Assembly: GCA_023548195.1 (NCBI GenBank)
Contig: JAJHZJ010000043.1
Location: forward strand, 1,616,391 to 1,680,390
From: Bettongia penicillata ogilbyi
Lineage: Eukaryota; Chordata; Mammalia; Diprotodontia; Potoroidae
DNA length: 64,000 bases
Direction of reading: 5' to 3'
This document shows positions 11,205 to 20,955 of this stretch, piece by piece. Below the pieces are notes generated by a model. The model saw only the letters and a program-made list of their open reading frames with translations. It searched no databases and was not told the origin of the DNA. Position numbers and translations under genes: made by a program. The stretch's first letter is position 1. Each line of letters begins with the position of its first letter.

Positions 11205-11440
11205 CTAGGGCACTGGGTCTGGAATCAGGAAGACCCAAATTCCAATATAGCTTCAGTCACTTACTAGCTGTGTGACCCTGGGCAAGTCACCTAAACTCTG
11301 CTTCTGTTTCCCCATCTGTAAAATGGGGATATTAATATCACGCACCTCCCAATGTTGTGAGGATTTAATGGGATAGTAATTGTAAAGCACTTAGCACAGA
11401 ATCTGGCATAGCACAGGCTCCACATAAGGGCTACTCATTG
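11205..11440 (+). mobile_element. MIR/THER-like SINE, near full length
   Basis: Complete order: TCTGGAATCAGGAAGACCC, CACTTACTAGCTGTGTGACC, CTGGGCAAGTCACCTAAACT, CCCATCTGTAAAATGGGGAT, TTGTGAGGATTTAATGGGAT, AAGCACTTAGCACAG. One of the best preserved MIR-class copies in the window. Confidence 0.85.
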
Positions 11441-11479
11441 CTATGATTGATGTCATGTTAACATTCATATATAACATCA

Positions 11480-11560
11480 TTAATAATGTCTATCGATGGG
11501 CATTTATCAGGCCTTTATTACGTGCCAGGCTCTGGACTAAACACCTGGAATAGGCAAGTT
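11480..11560 (-). mobile_element. L2 3' tip
   Basis: GGGCATTTATCAGGCCTTTA followed by ACGTGCCAGGCTCTGGACTAA, the antisense L2 end. Short and old. Confidence 0.5.
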
Positions 11561-12019
11561 GGGTTCGAGGATACTCCCTGTGCCAGGACACGATGGAGAG
11601 TTGGGGAGGGCAGCCTGGGGAGAAATGAAAGGATGAATGGCCCTCTGAAGCAGAGGTTCATGTCCACTCAGAAGGGGACTCCAGAGCTGCAGTGATCCTC
11701 CAGAATGAACAGATTACTGGGGCAGATGGAGAAGTGTAGAGGATGGCAGCCTGGTGACAAATAGTGCTTTGGGATCACCTCAAGTATCCCCTCATGGGTT
11801 CTCAGAACCACCTGTATGGGTTGAAGACCACTGGCTGTTCACATAGGTACATGGATGAGTGTGTGTGCTCAGGTATGCAAACACAGATGCACAAATGAAC
11901 TTGGACCAGAGACTTCACTAGATGAGTTGGAATCTGTGCAGTCTCTGTTGCCACTTCCGGTTGACCACCCTCTTTCTTCAGGAACCTTTCTCCGTCCCCA
12001 ATGGCCCTCTCCACCACAC

Positions 12020-12240
12020 CAAGGCTCTTCCAGAGCTCCTACCATCTGGACAGCCCTCCTTGGATTTCTCTCTTTCAGCTCTCCATCTGGCTTACAAACA
12101 CCCTTAAAAACTTGTCTTGTCTCTGACTGAGCCCCCTTCCCTCCCCTTCTCTAGAAGCTCCCATTGCTTTTTCAGTCAGCTGCATCCACTTAACTGGTCA
12201 GACACCCACTGGTGTGATCCACCAGGCTGCAGGCTCTGAG
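12020..12240 (+). mobile_element. L2 LINE fragment
   Basis: Fits L2 3' text loosely (AAGGCTCTTCCAGAGCTCC, CTGGCTTACAAACACCCTT, TGCAGGCTCTGAGGGACAGAG). The flanking DNA (11560-12020 and 12240-12610) is unassigned. Confidence 0.35.
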
Positions 12241-12609
12241 GGACAGAGAGCAAGATGTCATCACCCCCACCTCATCCCCCATGGAGCTCGGAGGGAAACT
12301 TATTCTTTCATTTAACCAATGTTTGTCAAAGATGTGGAGGGCTCTTGGGTATGGACCATTGCATACACTTTCAGACTTGCTCAGAACTGATCAGTTTGTG
12401 CTGTTTTTTCTCTCTCTTCTTCATCTTTTCCTTTTCTTTGTGAAAGATACTCTTTGTTATTAGGGATGTATCTCTGAGAGGACTGAGCAGAGGGTGGGGA
12501 TCCTGGGAGAAATTTAGGCAACGTAAAAACCAAAGATATGAATACAAATTCTTTTTTTAAGCAAGAAAAAAATGTTTATCCAACCCTCATTGGGTGCAGG
12601 TTTCAGGGT

Positions 12610-12920
12610 GATGTTAGGAATAAGGACCCCAGAGACTGTACCAGCAAGCTCATTGAGGTTGCAGTTCACAGGAAAGATTCATGGAGAAGGCAGCCTTTGA
12701 GCTAGGCTTGGAGGGTGGGTTGGGGAAGGAGGGGAGGTCATTTAAGATGAAGGGCATGTGAACAAAAGCCTGGAGGGGGAGAACTGGGGGAGAGGGGGTC
12801 ATCTAGTTTGTCAGGACTGTTGCAATGAAGATTACGAAGACCTGAAAAGTCAGGAGTGAGTGGCTACTTGTGGAAGGTCCTAAATAAAAAGGCAGCATGA
12901 GGAAGCAGAGGGGAATCCCC
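12610..12920 (-). mobile_element. L2 LINE fragment, diverged
   Basis: Antisense L2 reading: GTACCAGCAAGCTCATTGAG, GAAGGCAGCCTTTGAGCTAGG, CTTGGAGGGTGGGTTGGGG. Consistent with the GGAGGTGGCATTTGAGCTG block of L2 but well decayed. Confidence 0.4.
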
Positions 12921-14459
12921 TGTGTGACAAAAGGCAGAATCAGGAGAGGACAATGTCCTGTGGGAAGGAGCCTGAAAATGAAAAGAGAAAGGCCTTTGGC
13001 GTTCTGGATTGTTCTGGATCCTCCTCTGGCTTCCAAAGGTGGTGGTGCATACGAGTAAGGGGTGGGTAAGCTGAGATGATCCCAAAGCACGATTTGTCAC
13101 CAGGCCACCATTCTCCACACTTCTCCATCTGCCCTAGTAATCTCTTCATCCTGGAGGATCACTTCAGCTCTGGAGTCTACGCTTGGGATGGTCTTCCCCC
13201 TCTAAGTGGATATGAACCTCTACTTCAGAAGGCCGTCCATCCCATCACCTGTGGAGAAGATTCCTTCTCACCTGTACATTCATCTCACCTTGGGTGACTA
13301 TCATGGTCACATCTCTCCAAAGGATGATGTGTTCCAAAGCTTGATTTCCAAACGACTTTCCAGGCCTCCTTGAAATGAATTGTTGTGACCCAGAGGGAAA
13401 AAAACAGAGACTGAAAGAATATTCCATGATTCCTTCTGGAATCTGCCTAGCTCCCCTTTCCAAACCAAAGCTCTATAGTACTCCTACATAAACACTTTGG
13501 GGTCTTTAGGAGATCCTCTGGGTGCCTGTGGGAAATAGGCTGAGATGTCTCCTTAGTCTCACTGATGTCACCATCAATCAGGGACTGTCTTGGCCACAGT
13601 AGCCAGAGAAACACGGTCATGCAAATTTCTCACTTTAGGAGTTGGTGAGCCATGTTTTTGCTTGGTCTCTCTTTCCTTCTTGCCTCATGCTGCAGGGTTT
13701 GGGGTAAGGGCAGTAGAAAAATAATGGACAAGATGTAGAAATTGAGTCTAAAAAGTGGGTGGTTTGCCACCTCACAGGATGTGTAAGTACTCCGCAGTTC
13801 AGATAGAGAAAACAGAACAAGATGCTGAAAAGAGCCATATATGAGGCACAGAGGCGCCCACCCAAGCAGGAGAAAGGAAAAGAGCAGGACATTGAAGACT
13901 GCAGGAGCTGGCATCTCCAGGAGGGCCCAGCCATGAGAGGAGGGAGGGACCTGCGTCATTTGGAGGCTGGTCTATCTTGTGCTCATCTGAGAATCCCCGA
14001 TGGGATGAGATCATCGATGTTGTCTGGAAACACTGCTGTTGTTGTGGGCAAATCAGACTTAGCAGGTGGGAAATCCATGAAAGGTCAGTGCTGCTGCTTC
14101 TAGCCTGTGATCCTGAACCTGGTGGCCAGCAGAGACATCCATGATCCCTCTTGGCTATGGCACAGTGTTCTGAGCCAGACTTTGGTTGTGGCCATCTCGT
14201 CAACAAAGGCCACTGAACAGTAGAGGGCCCTGGTGAGGGCACTCCCCCTTCCCTGAAGGAGGACAAAGGCCCAGGGTAGGACCCATGAGTTCTCCTGGTG
14301 GCGTCTGGAGCCAAGACTCCTGACACTTGATGATATCTTTTCCCATGGGCTTGGTCTCCAGCATGGAGAGTCTCTGTGGGGCCTCCTTACCAGATAAGCC
14401 AGGTAAGCATTATATACCCCATGAGGAGCTGCATATGGGGAGAGAGCTCTCAGAAAGAT
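12921..14459. other. unassigned DNA before the half-L1
   Basis: No family recognised. The 175-codon minus frame at 13799-14326 has no domain, signal or repeat structure, and its composition matches the surrounding DNA. A run of overlapping minus frames at 12803-13149 is similar. An octamer-like ATGCAAAT lies at about 13619. Nothing else supportable. Confidence 0.4.
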
Positions 14460-14529
14460 GACCCAGGTTTTTTTTTTTTTTTTAAATTTTTTTTAAATTT
14501 TATTTATTTATTTAATTTTTTACATTCAT

Positions 14530-14810
14530 TTTCACAAATTTTTGGGTTCCAAATTTTCTCCCCTTTTATCCCCTCCCCCCACCCCAATACCCCAAGCAAT
14601 CTAATTTTCCCTATCTCCAATCTGCCCTCTCTTCTGTCATCCCTCCCTTCTCTTGTCTCCATCTTCTCTTTTCTCCTGTAGGGCCAGATGACTTTCTATT
14701 CCTCATTAACTGTATGTCTTCTTTCCTAGTTGCAACAACAATACTAAACAGTTGTTCCTAAAACTTTGAGTTCCAAATTCTCCCCATCCCTCCCTCCCCA
14801 CCCATTCCCT
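14530..14810 (-). promoter_or_regulatory. Half-L1 3' UTR: two G-rich end modules with G-quadruplex potential
   Basis: In element sense a G-run tract is followed by GGGGAGAATTTGGAACTCAAA-type text twice: tract 14781-14808 with box 14764-14784, and tract 14558-14594 with box 14541-14564 just before the A-tail. Both tracts have at least four G-runs of three or more with short loops, so each can form a G-quadruplex on the element strand. The terminal tract is kept in copy B (38676-38700). The box also resembles the 3' end of the L1 at 7.62-7.69 kb. A role in recruiting L1 enzymes is inference. Confidence 0.6.
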
Positions 14811-15317
14811 TTGGTACAGCAGGCAATTCAATATAGGCCATATCTGTGTAGTTTTGCAAATGACCTCCCTGATAGTCGTGTTGTGTATGACTAACTGGAT
14901 TACCCTCCCTCCTAACCTGCCCCTCATTGTTTCTCTTCTGTCTTTTGATCCTGTCCCTCCCCAAGTGTTGACTTCAAATTGCTCCCTCCTCCCTTTGCCC
15001 TCCCTTCCATCATCCCCCCCCTTGCAATATCTCCTTCTCCCCCACTTTCTTATACTGTAAGATAGGTTTTCATACCAAAATGAGTGTGCATTTCACTCCT
15101 TCGTTTAGTCAAATGTGATGAGAGTAAACTTCTTGTTTTTTTTTCTCAGCTCTCCTCTTTTTCCCTCCACTAAGAAAAACTCCTACCTGCCTCTTAAATG
15201 ACATATAGTTACCCCCTTCCATTTCCCCCTCTTTCCTCCCACTACATTTCTCTCTCACCATTTACCTTAATTTCTTTTAAGGTATGGTCCCATTCTATTC
15301 AGTTCACTCTGTGCTCT

Positions 15318-15385
15318 CTATCTCTGTATGTGTGTGCATGTGTGTATGTGTGTGCATGCGTGTACATGTGTATGTGTGGTCCCAC
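15318..15385. repeat. (TG)n microsatellite inside the half-L1 3' UTR
   Basis: TGTGTGCATG repeats shared in position with copy B (39437-39515), so the TG tract is part of the family's 3' UTR and varies in length between copies. Confidence 0.85.
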
Positions 15386-15512
15386 CAACTACCCAGATAC
15401 TGAAAAGTTTTAAGAGTTAGAAATATTGTCTTTCCCTGTATGAATGTAAACAGTTCACTTCTGGTAAGTCCCTTAAGACTTCTCTTTGCTGTTTCCTTTT
15501 TCATGCTTCTTC

Positions 15513-16613
15513 TCATTCTTGTGTTTGAAAGTCAAATTTTCTTTTCAGCTCTGGTCTTTTCATTAAGAATGATTGAAAGTCCTCTGTTTCATTGAAAGAC
15601 CATATTTTCCCTTGAAGTATTATGCTCAGTTTAGCTGGGTAGGTGATTCTTGGTTTGAGTCCTAGTTCCTTTGCCTTCTGGAATATCCTATTCCACGCCC
15701 TTCGATCCCTTAATGTAGAAGCTGCTAGATCTTGAGTTATCCTGATTGTATTTCCACAGTACTGGAATTGTTTCTTTCTAGCTGCTTGCAAGATTTTTTC
15801 CTTGAGCTGGGAGTTCTGGAATTTGGCCACAATGTTCCTAGGAGTTTCTCTTTTTGGATCTCTTTCAGGTGGTGATTGATGGATTCTTTCAATACTTATT
15901 TTGCCCTCTGGTTCTAGAATGTCAGGGCAGTTTTCCTTGATAATTTCATGGAAGATGATGTCTAGGCTCTTTTTTTGATCATGAGTTTCAGGTAGTCCCA
16001 TAATTTTTAAATTGTCTCTCCTGGATCTATTTTCCAGGTCAGTTGTTTTTCCCATGAGATATTTCACATTCTCTTCCATTTTTTTGTTCTTTTGGTTTTG
16101 TTTGGTGATTTCTTGGTTTCTCATAAAGTCATTAGACTCCATCTGTTCCATTCTAATTTTGAGAGAACTATTAAATTCAGTGAGCTTTTGAGCCTCTTTT
16201 TCCATTTGGCTCATTCTGCTTTTGAAAGCATTCTTCTCCTCATTGGCTTTTTGAACCTCCTTTGCCAATTGAGTGAGCCTATTTTTCAAGGTGTTAATTT
16301 CCTCAGCATTTTTTTGGGTCTCCTTTACCAAGGTATTGACCCGTTTTTCATACTTTTCTTGCATCTCTCTCATTTCTCTTCCCAGTTTTTCCTCCACCTG
16401 TCTAACTTGCTTTTCAAAATCCTTTTTGAGCTCTTCCAAGGCCTGAGCCCACCCGCCACCCCCCTGGGGTGTCTGGAGTACTGAGGCCCCGCCCTCCACG
16501 TCTTTCCCTGATGGCAAGGATATGTCCTTGTCATCAGATCCGAAGGTCGGGATCATTTGCATTTGTTGGAAAAAACTCTCTATAGTCTTATTTTTCTTCC
16601 CTTTTCTAGGCAT
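15513..16613 (-). CDS. L1 ORF1-type RNA-binding protein of the half-L1, intact
   Basis: Open frame of 366 codons from ATG at 16613. It is the only protein of the element. By homology it is the trimeric RNA-binding chaperone that coats retrotransposon RNA in cytoplasmic particles. A basic N-terminus starts MPRKGKKNKTIESFF. A long coiled coil (about residues 55-205, rich in E/K/Q with heptads such as LTQLAKEVQKANEEKNAF) follows. Then comes the RRM-type region with ENRSRRDNLKIMGLPE, and the C-terminal domain with RIHQSPPERDPKRETPRNI, AASTLRDRRAWNRI and YPAKLSIILQGKIW. Length is in the usual mammalian L1 ORF1 range (about 340-370). No stop or frameshift is seen, unlike copies B and C. It ends FDFQTQE. 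Whether it is expressed cannot be seen here. Confidence 0.9.
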   Translation of the reverse strand: MPRKGKKNKTIESFFQQMQMIPTFGSDDKDISLPSGKDVEGGASVLQTPQGGGGWAQALEELKKDFEKQVRQVEEKLGREMREMQEKYEKRVNTLVKETQKNAEEINTLKNRLTQLAKEVQKANEEKNAFKSRMSQMEKEAQKLTEFNSSLKIRMEQMESNDFMRNQEITKQNQKNKKMEENVKYLMGKTTDLENRSRRDNLKIMGLPETHDQKKSLDIIFHEIIKENCPDILEPEGKISIERIHQSPPERDPKRETPRNIVAKFQNSQLKEKILQAARKKQFQYCGNTIRITQDLAASTLRDRRAWNRIFQKAKELGLKPRITYPAKLSIILQGKIWSFNETEDFQSFLMKRPELKRKFDFQTQE

Positions 16614-17446
16614 TTTCCCTGCCAGTTACTTGACTTCTGAGATTCCTTTCCACCCCCACCTGGATCCGCCCAGCTAGTGCTTGGCCTCTGAGATTCAAAT
16701 GGGCTTTTCGCGGCAAGCTTTAGTTCTGGTGCTGGGGTGGGGGCAGGGCCGCCTCCCAGGCTCAGTTCCCTCAGGGGCTTTATGCAGAGACTTTGAGGAA
16801 TGGAGCGGGTGGGGGCAGGGTGGGGGGCCCCCCCGCCTCCCAGGTTCAGTTCCCTCAGGGGCTTTATGCAGAGGTCTTCAGTAATAGAGCGGGGTGGGGG
16901 CAGGGCCATCTCCCAGGCTCAGCTCCCTCAGGTTTTATGCAGAAACCTTCCGTAATGAAGATCTTGCCTGCTGCTGGGGGATTCCTGAGTCCCGGGCCGC
17001 TGTCCCTCAGCCGCCGCCCACACTTCTGCCTCCGCCACTTCCTGCCCCCGTCTCTGCCACCGCCGCTTCCTCCCGAGGGGGCCCGAGTCACGGAGACGCT
17101 CCGCTCCCCTCCTCCAGCCCGGCCTTCTCTCTCACTGACCTGTAGCTTCTGTGGGCGGAGGGACTTTCCCGGCTGCCAGAGCTTCCGTCTCTGAAGCCTG
17201 CTTGGATCAGCTTCTCTGGGGCCACGCCCAGGGCAGCGCTGGGGGTGGGGTCCACTTTCTGGGGTGCGATGGACCCTGGGGACGGGTCTACAGGGCTCCC
17301 TGGAACGGAAATCTCTTCCACTCCGTTTCTGCACACCTTGTATTGACCCAGAAGTTATGGGGGTCTCTTTTTACATTAATTCTATGGGCTTTCGTTTCGG
17401 AGCTCGTAAACGTGCGTCCTTCTACTCTGCCATCTTGGCTCCGCCT
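16614..17446 (-). promoter_or_regulatory. Half-L1 5' UTR / internal promoter with YY1-type site
   Basis: GC- and CpG-rich 833-bp leader. The first 20 bases in element sense contain CCAAGATGGC (plus 17429-17438). The same motif lies at the start of human L1, where YY1 binds and sets the start of transcription. It is present at the same place in copy B (41397-41406, one change) and copy C (55928-55937). Open frames on both strands through this block reflect its GC content. Confidence 0.7.
16738..16960 (-). repeat. Three tandem units in the half-L1 5' UTR
   Basis: On the plus strand, units begin with TGGGGGCAGGG at 16738, 16810 and 16895 and run 72, 85 and about 66 bp. Each contains CCTCCCAGG(C/T)TCAG(T/C)TCCCTCAGG and TTTATGCAGA. 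Copies B (about 40913-40980) and C (about 55396-55460) have one unit. This is like the monomer arrays of rodent L1 promoters. Confidence 0.8.
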
Positions 17447-17631
17447 GACCCAGGTTTTGTTATGCAGGAAAGGGAATCAGGAAGAATGAGGAAAGTGCAC
17501 TGGATAGGATTCAGTTGGACTGCTGGTTACACCCCTGTCACTTATGACCTCTGTGTCTAAGGGCATCACTGAAATCTCTGGGTTTGAATTCTCTGGTTTT
17601 GAATTTCCTCATCTGTAAGATGACTGAACTT

Positions 17632-17850
17632 TGAGTCAGGAAGATGCAAGTTCAAATCTGAGCCCAGACATGTCCTTGTTGTATGACCCTGGACAAATTA
17701 CATCACCCTGGTTACTTCAGTTTCCTCATTTGTAAAATGAGCTGGAGAAGGAAATGGTAAATCTCTTCAGTATCTCTGCCAAAAAAATCCCCAGTGGAGT
17801 TTTTTCTCAAACGGGAAGACCTGACTGAAAACTGACAGAACAATGATAAA
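17632..17850 (+). mobile_element. tRNA-derived marsupial SINE (GGCAAACC-tail type), after a MIR-like piece
   Basis: Has GTCAGGAAGATGCAAGTTC, a TTGTATGACCCTGGAC body and the GGAGAAGGAAATGGTAAATC tail ending in GAAAACTGACAGAACAATG. The 17530-17630 stretch just upstream is MIR-like (CACTTATGACCTCTGTGTC, TTCCTCATCTGTAAGATG). Confidence 0.7.
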
Positions 17851-18323
17851 AATTATGAGGATGGGCCTGGCTGTCTCTCTAGGACTCTCTCGGCTGTCAC
17901 ATGTCCAGGTTTGAGCATCTCATGATCCAATTTAGTAAATAAGGAGATGGCCTTAGGGGAGGTCTCAGCCTCGCTCCTTCCTTCCATATACCCCAGTGTC
18001 TGTCTACGCTGATATTCTCTTGGCAGATGTCTTTGGGTACAGCTTTTCCCATTTGTGGTGAGAGGGATGATTGGACTATAGATTGAGAGCCATCAGGATA
18101 TTTAGAGGATAAGAACTTGACACTCTCTTTTTAAACAAGGGCGTTGAGGCCCCCGACATGTCCCACTGTTCAGCCTCCTCTTGGGATTGGGGAGCTCTTC
18201 CCAAGAGCCCCAAGTAAAGACTGTCAGGTGTCAGCCATGCTCATTCCAAGCCAGGCTCAGCCCAAAAATTCAGGTGCCTCCTCACCTCCCCCACCCTTGA
18301 GGGAGTATTTTCCACAACTAGAG
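17851..18323. other. unassigned DNA
   Basis: No repeat or gene recognised. The 129-codon plus frame at 18144-18533 crosses L2 and microsatellite sequence and is not a gene. Confidence 0.4.
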
Positions 18324-18430
18324 TGGAATCCCTTTGAGAGTAGGGACTCTTGGCTTCTGTTTGTATCCACTACACTTAGCACAATGCCTGGAATGCGGTT
18401 TAATGAAGGCTTGCTGGCTTTTTGCTCTAT
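18324..18430 (+). mobile_element. L2 3' end
   Basis: GAGAGTAGGGACTCTTGGC, TTTGTATCCACTACACTTAG, CACAATGCCTGGAATG, then AATGAAGGCTTGCTGGCT: the usual L2 3' terminus. Confidence 0.65.
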
Positions 18431-18570
18431 CTCTCTCTTTCTCTGTCATCTATCTATCTACAAATCTCTATATTCACTTCTTTCTCTCCATATGTATATG
18501 TATATATATGTATATATATACATATATATGTAAACAAACACACATATGCATGTACACATATATTTCCACC
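18431..18570. repeat. TCTA/TATG/TA compound microsatellite
   Basis: CTATCTATCTA followed by TATATG and CATATA alternation, grown at the L2 3' tip. Confidence 0.8.
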
Positions 18571-18639
18571 CATCCGTGTGCCTATTCACCAGTTTAGTTA
18601 CCAGAGATCCTGTGAGCAGCAAGGAACACCACTGGCATG

Positions 18640-18850
18640 GAGAGCACTTACACATAGGACCCTCACAGCAGGTCTGGGAGACAGGTGCTGTTATTATCAC
18701 GATTTTGTAGTTGAGGAAATGGAGGTATAGAGAAATGAAATGACTTACCTAGGGTCACGCAGCTGGTAAATGTCTGAGCCCAAAGTTGAACTGAAATCTT
18801 CCTGACTCCAACCTTAACCTTTTCAATTGTGCCATCAGTTGCTAGTAGTA
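18640..18850 (-). mobile_element. MIR-like SINE
   Basis: Antisense MIR landmarks: TGTTATTATCACGATTTTGT, GAAATGACTTACCTAGGGTC, ACGCAGCTGGTAAATGTCTG. Confidence 0.7.
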
Positions 18851-19184
18851 AATATGGGACTTGAACCCAGGTCCTGGGACTCTAAAAACCTGGCCCTTTC
18901 CATGGCACTGTATTACTTCTCATCAAGGATTGGAGGAGAAACTAAGGCCCTATTCAGCACTGTTGCCTTGGCATGCATTACCTAAATCAGGGCTTGGGGT
19001 CCAAGGGGCAAGAGTTAGGTCTCCCTTACAAGGGGGAGGGGATTGTTGTTTCCTCATAGCTGAGGGTGAATCCAAAGACAGGAAAGAGTTCTGGAGGTGT
19101 CTGCTTTTGGGGGGAGTTTCCTGTGTAGACACATTTTTAAATAAGTAAAGTCCAGAGGCTTATTCTGGGAAAATTATTCACCTT

Positions 19185-19395
19185 CTTGTCTGGTTCTGAA
19201 TTCAGGAAGACCAGTTTCAGACACTGACTCTGCCTCAGTTTATGCATCTGTAAAATGGCTAATGGATAACAATGGTAAAATGGATAACAACAGCAGCCAT
19301 CTCCCTGGATTGTTGTGAGGAACCAATGAGATCAGAGTTGTCAAATGCTTTGCACGTTGCCTGGCACTTAGTAGGTGCTCTATAAATGCTTAATC
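19185..19395 (+). mobile_element. MIR-like SINE
   Basis: GAATTCAGGAAGACCAG, TATGCATCTGTAAAATGGC, GGATTGTTGTGAGGAACC, GCACTTAGTAGGTGCTCTAT. A local duplication of AATGGATAACAA lies in the middle. Confidence 0.75.
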
Positions 19396-19699
19396 CCTTC
19401 TCTTAGCCACACAACTGAGCTTCAGTGGATGCTCAAAAGACATCTTTAACCTGAGAGAAGAGGAGCCTTTCTTTGGTTGCTGGTTTTGTTCCTTCTACTC
19501 TCACCCAGACCGGTCCCTATCCATACACTGATTCATTTGCCTGCTAGTCTGGCTAGTGAATAGACTCCCAGACTTGGGCTGGCCCAAAAAGCCCCTCTCA
19601 GGTGCCTGTGAGCAGCCTCTGCTGCAGACACGGGGGTGGAGGGTGACGCTTTGTCTCCTGAGGCAGCCTCTTCTCCTTGGGACAGTTTTCAGCGCTCGG

Positions 19700-19936
19700 T
19701 TATCATTCAGTCTTGTCTGACTCTTCATGAACCAATTAGGAATTTTCTTGGAATAGACACTGGAGTGGTTTGTCATTTCCTCCTCTAGCTCATTTGACAG
19801 GGGAGGAAACTGAGGCCAGCAGAGTTAGTGACTTGCCCAGGCTCAGGCAGCTAGTAAGCATCTGGTTTTGAACTCAGGTCCTCCTGACTCCAGGCCCAGC
19901 ACTCTATCCATGGCACTACCCAACTGCCCTTGATGT
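19700..19936 (-). mobile_element. tRNA-derived marsupial SINE (GGCAAACC-tail type)
   Basis: Antisense order: tail with GGAGTGGTTTGTCATTTCCTC, middle GACTTGCCCAGGCTCAGGC, head with TTTTGAACTCAGGTCCTC and CCAGCACTCTATCCATGGCAC. Confidence 0.8.
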
Positions 19937-20645
19937 TGGACTGCCATTCCTTCATTTGACACTCTCTGGATCTCTGTAGTTTCTCCCCATTAGCCAGCCA
20001 GTCAGTCACCAAACACTGCTCCTTATTCTGACCTTTAGGATCAGTCTAATTCTTCACTCCCATGGAAAGTAGGAATCAAAGGGCAGTCACTTTGAAGGAA
20101 GGTCTGCAGGGGAATACCCCAGGAATCTTCTCTTCTCCTTTAACTGTTTAGCACTTTTGTCAGTGCTTGAGATAAAAGCAAAGATGAAGTGAGTGCATTA
20201 ATTCTGCAGATATCACAAAGCTGAGAGAAGATGGAGTCAGGATCCAAAGAGCTTGTTAGCCCCAAACCCCGGGAAAAATCGAGAGACTGTATTGGACAGA
20301 GTGCCGCCTCTGAGATGAGGGAAGGACTTGGGGGGATGGATGGAAGTCACAGAGAGGCAAATTCAGGTGCTGGAGTAGGGCTGGCCAAGGAGGGAGCTCA
20401 TTTGGGTCTTGGGCTCAAGTCAGAAGGCTTCCATCTACCCACAGCTTTCTCTTTTCATCATTCTTGATCATGAAGAAGGGCTCATTCAGGTCTACTCTGA
20501 TAAAGCCTAAAAGTACTGTCAATGCCCCTGGATGTTTGGGCCTCCTGGTGTAGAATCCTGGAGCCAGCCCTAGTCATAGATATCTTCCCCGGATCATTCT
20601 GTATCTACAACAACTAAGCTGGCACCACAGTGCACCATAGTGGAT
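19937..20645. other. unassigned DNA
   Basis: No family recognised. A small AT-rich piece at 20130-20225 (GAGATAAAAGCAAAGATG, GCATTAATTCTGCAGATATC) may be conserved. The 78-codon frame at 20231-20467 is not supported. Confidence 0.35.
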
Positions 20646-20648
20646 AGC

Positions 20649-20955
20649 GGGCAGCTAGGTGGTGCAGTGGATACAGCACCAGTACAGGAGTGAGGAGGAC
20701 CTGCGTTCAAATCTCACCTTAGACACTTGACACTCACTAGCTGTGTGACCTTGGGCAAGTCACTTAATCCCAATTGCCTCATCCTGGGTCATCTCCAGTC
20801 ATCCTGATGAATATCTGGTCACTGGATTCAGATGGCTCTGGAGGGGAAATGAGGCTACACAGCTCTTCCTCAGTCAAAACAGAGTCAAGTGCAAGTCATG
20901 TCATCATTTCTCTGATGGCATGATCTTCTTTGTTAATGAAGGACAAACACACACC
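20649..20955 (+). mobile_element. MAR1-type SINE with RTE-like tail, full length
   Basis: Full order: GGGCAGCTAGGTGGTGCAGT head, box B-like GCGTTCAAATCTC, CACTAGCTGTGTGACCTTGG, AATTGCCTCATCCTGGGTCA, GATGAATATCTGGTCACTGG, AGTCAAGTGCAAGTCATGTC and the terminal AATGAAGGACAAACACACAC. The same 310-bp arrangement recurs at 35076-35390. The 3' part is the tail thought to be recognised by an RTE LINE. Confidence 0.85.

Larger units (their letters stand above)
14460..17458 (-). mobile_element. Full-length half-L1 (HAL1-like) retrotransposon, copy A
   Basis: Complete ORF1-only non-LTR element of about 2.97 kb. Target site duplication GACCCAGGTTTT lies at 14460-14471 and 17447-17458. In element sense the order is: 5' UTR 17446-16614 starting GGCGGAGCCAAGATGGCAGA, intact ORF1 16613-15513, 3' UTR 15512 to about 14490, then an A-tail (T-run 14468-14483 on the plus strand, partly shared with the duplication). 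ORF1 is followed at once by 3' UTR, with no trace of endonuclease or reverse transcriptase. Copy B at 38.6-41.4 kb keeps the same ORF1-to-3' UTR join, so this is a family structure, not a private deletion. Clean duplication, A-tail and open ORF1 point to a fairly recent insertion that needed enzymes in trans from L1. Confidence 0.9.

Noticed and set aside
13799..14326. 175-codon minus-strand ORF
   Set aside because: No domain, signal peptide or start context; overlapping frames of similar length on the same span; ends short of the half-L1 insertion.
16092..16484. 130-codon plus-strand ORF (and similar ones at 40228-40464 and 54733-55071)
   Set aside because: Shadow of the ORF1 coiled coil on the other strand; recurs in all three copies for that reason.
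16681..17560. Proline/Arg/Gly-rich frames around 17 kb suggesting a CpG-island gene
   Set aside because: This is the GC-rich 5' UTR of the half-L1; the same text occurs in copies B and C.
20649..20735. tRNA-gene-like box A/box B sequence in SINE heads
   Set aside because: The matches are SINE heads followed by SINE bodies and LINE-type tails; no tRNA fold with a proper acceptor stem was seen.
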